A stretch of DNA of 28,920 nucleotides from an uncultured Aquincola sp. Its GTDB lineage: Bacteria > Pseudomonadota > Gammaproteobacteria > Burkholderiales > Burkholderiaceae. The position numbers were made by a program, and so were the translations under genes. Below are positions 25,827 through 28,920 of this stretch, in pieces (positions within the stretch are counted from its first letter, which is position 1; every line of letters starts with the position of its first letter). The stretch covers positions 1 to 28,920 of the forward strand of contig CAKZXL010000265.1 of assembly GCA_937883885.1 (NCBI GenBank), in the 5' to 3' direction. The notes below the pieces were generated by a model that had not been told where the DNA came from, ran no database searches, and was given only the letters and a program-made list of their open reading frames with translations.

Positions 25827-26931
25827 GTCCACTGAATCAGAAGAATCGGTGGTGTCGACGCTGAGGGTTGTCGTACTTCCACTTCAGCGGCTTGGGGCTC
25901 TTTTTGTACTGGCGGATGTAGCGCATGAGCTTCTTGTCGAGGTCCTTGACGGAGGTGAAGATGCCCCTGCTGATCACGTCGCGCTGGATACGGAAGAACC
26001 AGTTTTCGACTTGATTGAGCCAGGACGAGTAGGTCGGCGTGTAGTGGATCTGGATGTTGCTGTGCTCGGCCAGGAAGGCTTGGACCAACTCGGTCTTGTG
26101 GCTGCTGACGTTGTCGCAGATGACATGGATCTCACGACCTTCGGGCTGGCTCGCCAGTACGTCACCTAGGAAGCCAACGAACTGCTCGCTGGTGTGGCGC
26201 GGGGCGGTCATGCCCAGCACCTCCCCAGTGGCGGTGTTCAGCGCGGCGAACAGGCTGAGCGTGCCGTTGCGCTTGTATTCGAAGCCGTGGCTCTCGGCAC
26301 GGCCGGGGGCCAGCGGCAGCATCCGGTCCTTGCGGTCGAGCGCCTGGATGGCCGTCTTCTCGTCCACGCAGAACACGGCCGCGTGCGCCGGCGGGTTCAG
26401 GTACAGGCCGATCACGTCGGCGACCTTGGTCTCGAAGTCTGGATCGTTGGAGACGAGGTGCCGCTCCAGACGGTGCGGCTGCAGGCCGTGCTTGCGCCAG
26501 ATGCGCTGCACGGCGGAGAACGAGACATCGCCCAGCTCGGCCGCCAGCTTGCGGCTGCTCCAGTGCGTGGAGCCGTCCTTGGGCTTGTGCTTCAGCGTCT
26601 TGTTCAGCACCCGGGCCTCCAGCTTGGCGACCGGCCGCACCGGAGCACGACCGGGGTGCAGCGACACCAGCCCGGCCAGGCCCTGAAGCTCGAAGGCACG
26701 GGTCCAGCGCGTGACGAAGGCATCGTTGCAGGCCAGCTTGTCCCGGATGTCGACCCTGCGCTCGCCATCAGCCCACAGCAGCACACACCGCGCCCGCCGC
26801 GCCAACGCCGCACTGCCGCTGCGCTTGCGGATCACCGCCTCCAGATCGCTGCGCTCGTCGGCAGTCAATGTCATCCTGTGCATGCCCTCCAAGATGGAGC
26901 ATACACAGCCGATTTCAATGCTTCAATGGAC
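25827..26931. mobile_element. Intact IS630-family insertion sequence (1105 bp)
   Basis: The ends are GTCCACTGAA at 25827 and the inverse of GTCCATTGAA ending at 26931. They match at 9 of 10 positions, and about 15 of the first 21. TA lies on both sides. The single transposase gene spans nearly the whole element. It inserted next to an older IstB fragment and an IS66 remnant. Confidence 0.9.
25837..26892 (-). CDS. IS630 family transposase
   Basis: This 351-residue protein has two N-terminal helix-turn-helix regions (SGSAALARRARCVLLWADG; then SSRKLAAELGDVSFSAVQRIW) and a DDE core: FCVDEKTAIQA, VICDNVSSHK and WLNQVENWF supply the Asp, Asp and Glu. The length is normal for the family and there are no internal stops. 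Two later in-frame Met codons (MHRMTL) are possible starts. It runs antisense to the defence array. Confidence 0.95.
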   Translation of the reverse strand: MEGMHRMTLTADERSDLEAVIRKRSGSAALARRARCVLLWADGERRVDIRDKLACNDAFVTRWTRAFELQGLAGLVSLHPGRAPVRPVAKLEARVLNKTLKHKPKDGSTHWSSRKLAAELGDVSFSAVQRIWRKHGLQPHRLERHLVSNDPDFETKVADVIGLYLNPPAHAAVFCVDEKTAIQALDRKDRMLPLAPGRAESHGFEYKRNGTLSLFAALNTATGEVLGMTAPRHTSEQFVGFLGDVLASQPEGREIHVICDNVSSHKTELVQAFLAEHSNIQIHYTPTYSSWLNQVENWFFRIQRDVISRGIFTSVKDLDKKLMRYIRQYKKSPKPLKWKYDNPQRRHHRFF

Positions 26932-26933
26932 TA
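26932..26933. repeat. Right TA target duplication of IS630 element
   Basis: It matches TA 25825-25826 and directly follows the terminal GTCCATTGAA inverse. Confidence 0.8.
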
Positions 26934-26961
26934 GGCATCGCTCCTCGAGCCAGGCATTGAG

Positions 26962-27538
26962 GTAAGCGGTCAATGAACCCCCGCTCCTTGCCTCGCCAGC
27001 ATGCCAGTGGCTGTGCCTGCTCAGTCTGCGTGTAACGCGATCCGCCACGGCAGCAGCGCCGCGTAATCGTCGGCCGTCCTGGCCCGCGGCAGCGCGCTGA
27101 ACAGCGCCCGCAGGTAGCGGTAGCCGTCGATGCCGTTGACCCGGCAGGTCTGCAGCAGCGAGTACAGGTTCGCGCTGGCGTTGGCGCCGGCCACCGTGTC
27201 GGCGAACAGCCAGTTGCGCCGGCCCACGCAGAACGGCCGGATGGCGTTCTCCTGCGCATTGTTGTCGATGCTGTAGCGCCCGTCATCGACGTAGCGGCTG
27301 AGCTTCTTCCACTGCGAGCCCAGGTAGTGCAGCGCCTCGCCCAGCAGGCTCTTGGGCAGGACGGCGTGGAGGTTGGTCAGCAACAGCTGCTCGATCTCGG
27401 CGAGCACCGGCACGCTGTCGCGCTGGCGCCGCCGCCCGAGCTCGGCTGTGTCGACCTCGTCGCGCTTGGCCTGCACCTCGACCTGGTAGAGCCGTAAGCG
27501 TGGCCTCAAGGCCGCATTGACCCAAGCTGCTTGAGCGT
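26962..27538. mobile_element. Truncated second IS66-family element
   Basis: The sequence GTAAGCGGT at 26962 has the form of an IS66 terminus, and the coding end of a TnpC gene follows on the minus strand. The rest of the element is missing because an IS21 element begins at 27539. It differs in sequence from the complete IS66 at 3912-7013, so it was an independent insertion. Confidence 0.65.
27021..27538 (-). pseudogene. tnpC: IS66 transposase TnpC, C-terminal fragment
   Basis: The minus-strand frame encodes the end of the IS66 DDE domain: LLGEALHYLGSQWKKLSRYV, IDNNAQENAIRPFCVGRRNW with the catalytic Glu region, then NLYSLLQTCRVNGIDGYRYL and a stop at 27023-27021. The open frame continues to 27575, but residues before about LYQVEVQAKRDEVD are read partly from the adjoining IS21 end and are not TnpC. 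Both catalytic Asp are lost. Confidence 0.85.
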
Positions 27539-27546
27539 TGTCAGGC

Positions 27547-27590
27547 GACATCCAATACTGCCCCCCTGACGACATCCAGAACTGACCCCC
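27547..27590 (+). repeat. IS21 subterminal direct repeats
   Basis: Two copies of GACATCCA(A/G)-x-ACTG(C/A)CCCC lie at 27547-27565 and 27571-27590. IS21 elements carry such repeats near their ends as transposase binding sites. Confidence 0.7.
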
Positions 27591-27610
27591 TTCACTAGAA
27601 GGAGGTCCGC

Positions 27611-28910
27611 ATGACGGACGTTGTGACCGATCCTTCCCGCGTCATGGACGCTGGAGGAAGACAGACGATGTTGGCGCCGCAGGAGGTGCAGAGGATGCTG
27701 GCGCTACAGGCGCAGGGATGGGGAGCCAAGCGCATCAGCAAGGAGCTGGGCTGCAGCCGCAACACGGTGCGCGAGTACCTGCGCAGTTGGGGGCTGCAAG
27801 CCGATGGACGTGTCAGGTCGGGCAAGCATCCTCGCGCCGCACCTGGCGTGGCTAGAGCAGCGCTTGCGCCAGCACAAGGGCAACGCCGACGTGGTGCGCC
27901 AGGACCTGCAGCGCGAGTTCGGCATCGCCGTGAGCCTGCGCACCGTGCAGCGCGCCGTGGCGCCGATGCGGGTGGCGCTACGGGCTCAGGCGGTCGCCCA
28001 CGTGCGCTTTGAGACGGCGCCAGGCCTGCAGCTGCAGGTGGACTTCGGCAGCACGCATGTGCAGGTCGGCGAGGAACTGGTGCGCGTGTTCCTGTTCGTT
28101 GCGACGCTGGGCTACAGCCGTCGCACCTACGTGCTGCTGAGCCTGCACGAGCGCCAGTCGGCCTGGCTGCTGGGCCTGGAGGGTGCGTTCCGCCACTTCG
28201 GCGGCGTGACGCACGAGGTGCTCATCGACAACGCCAAGGCCCTCGTCGAGGAGCACAACCGCCAGACGCGCGAGGTCAGGCTCAACGACCGCTTCCGCTC
28301 GTTCTGCAGCTACTGGGGCGTGACGCCCCGGGCCTGCGCGCCGTACCGGGCCCAGACCAAGGGCAAGGACGAGCGCGGGGTCGGCTACGTCAAGCGCAAT
28401 GCCATCGCCGGGCACACCTTCGCCAGCCTGGACGCGCTGCAGGCGTACCTGGACCGCTGGGTGCGCGAGGTGGCCGATGTGCGCGTGCACGGCACGACCG
28501 GCGAGCCGCCCATCGATCGGTTCGAGCGCGACGAACGCCGCGCGCTGCGCCCGCTGCCGAACAAGGCGCCGTTCCTGCAAGTGCGCGAGCTCGTGCGCCG
28601 CGTGCACACCGACGCCTGCATCGAACTGGACACCAACCGCTACTCCGTGCCCTGGAAGCTCATCGGTGAGCAGGTCAGCGTCGTGGTGGCCGATCGCGAG
28701 GTGCAGGTGCTGTATGCCGGCCAGGAAGTCGCACGGCATGCGCAGAGCCCCTTGCGTCGCAGCAGCGTCATCGAGCGCAGCCATCTGGCCGGCATCGTGG
28801 GCAGCCAGTTCGTCGGCACGACCCGCCTGGTACCGCCGCCGCCTGCGCCCCCCGCTGAGTTGCAGCGTGACCTCGTCGAGTACGAGGCGCTGGTCGGGGG
28901 AGGCTGGTGA
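27611..28910 (+). pseudogene. istA: IS21 transposase IstA with one-base frameshift
   Basis: The start is ATG 27611 behind a strong GGAGG (27601-27605). The first frame gives the helix-turn-helix (MLAPQEVQRMLALQAQG, ISKELGCSRNTVREYLRS). Family similarity then moves to another frame from about 27789 (GGCKPMDVSGRASILAPHL) and runs to the TGA at 28910 with the integrase core: LQVDFGSTHVQVG, VLIDNAKALVEEHN and YRAQTKGKDERGVGYVKR. One extra base in AGTTGGGGG (27785-27793) explains the break. The downstream ATG at 27804 is therefore not a real gene start. Either the gene is inactive, or ribosomes shift at the G run, or the base is a sequencing error. The stop overlaps the istB start (TGATG). Confidence 0.85.
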
Positions 28911-28920
28911 TGGCCCGCGC
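28910..28920 (+). CDS. istB: Start of IS21 helper ATPase IstB (cut by window end)
   Basis: ATG at 28910 overlaps the istA TGA by one base and reads MAR before the window ends. Position and overlap are those of istB. Only four codons or fewer are visible, so the call rests on context. Confidence 0.6.

Larger units (their letters stand above)
27539..28920. mobile_element. IS21-family element, left part, running off the window
   Basis: The left end starts TGTCAGGCGACATCC and is followed by subterminal repeats, istA and the first codons of istB on the plus strand. This order and the TGT terminus are typical of IS21. It sits inside the truncated IS66. The right end and any target duplication are beyond the window. 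Confidence 0.85.

Noticed and set aside
1..28920. CRISPR arrays, tRNA or rRNA genes, integrase or attachment sites
   Set aside because: I saw no regularly spaced repeats, tRNA-like cloverleaf, rRNA segment or tyrosine/serine recombinase gene in the window.

Overview
The window is high-GC DNA (by eye well over 60%) with G/C-rich third codon positions. It carries IS66, IS630, IS481 and IS21 family elements in the form usual for Betaproteobacteria. I infer a Burkholderiales-like host. No rRNA, tRNA or housekeeping gene is present, so this is only a guess from composition and mobile elements.

Layout. (1) 1-1213: left edge with a decayed IS630-type transposase, the tail of a gene cut by it, and a small HEPN-like gene. 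(2) 1360-10802: first block of a defence array, made of a DUF6361-like protein, a phospholipase-D-fold (two HKD motifs) protein and an SF2 helicase, joined by stop/start overlaps. The PLD gene is split by a complete 3102-bp IS66 element (3912-7013) with matching termini and an 8-bp target duplication. Removing the element and one repeat copy restores one in-frame gene of about 625 codons. (3) 10799-11292: remnant of an IS481-type transposase, the only real gap in the array. (4) 11293-25571: second block of four overlapping genes, made of a 1720-aa YprA/DUF1998-type helicase with a possible Vsr-like C-terminal domain, a 952-aa SNF2 helicase resembling DISARM DrmD, a 1431-aa Eco57I/DrmMI-type adenine methyltransferase, and a 661-aa Rad50/SMC-like ATPase with a CxxC hook. 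(5) 25663-28920: pile of insertion sequences, with an istB tail, an intact IS630 element with TA duplication, a truncated IS66, and the left part of an IS21 element whose istA is frameshifted.

Taken together, the seven array genes look like a methylation-linked, multi-helicase anti-phage system. The gene set overlaps DISARM (SNF2, methylase, PLD), Druantia (DruE-like DUF1998 helicase) and the helicase-methylase-ATPase (Hma) group. From memory, it fits best the recently described DISARM-related systems built on YprA-family helicases (called ARMADA), but I could not check this. A plausible division of labour is self-marking by the methylase, with translocation and attack on unmodified DNA by the helicases, PLD protein and ATPase. 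The IS66 insertion probably inactivates the PLD component and may reduce expression of the helicase gene behind it, so the locus may be a damaged or partly active copy.
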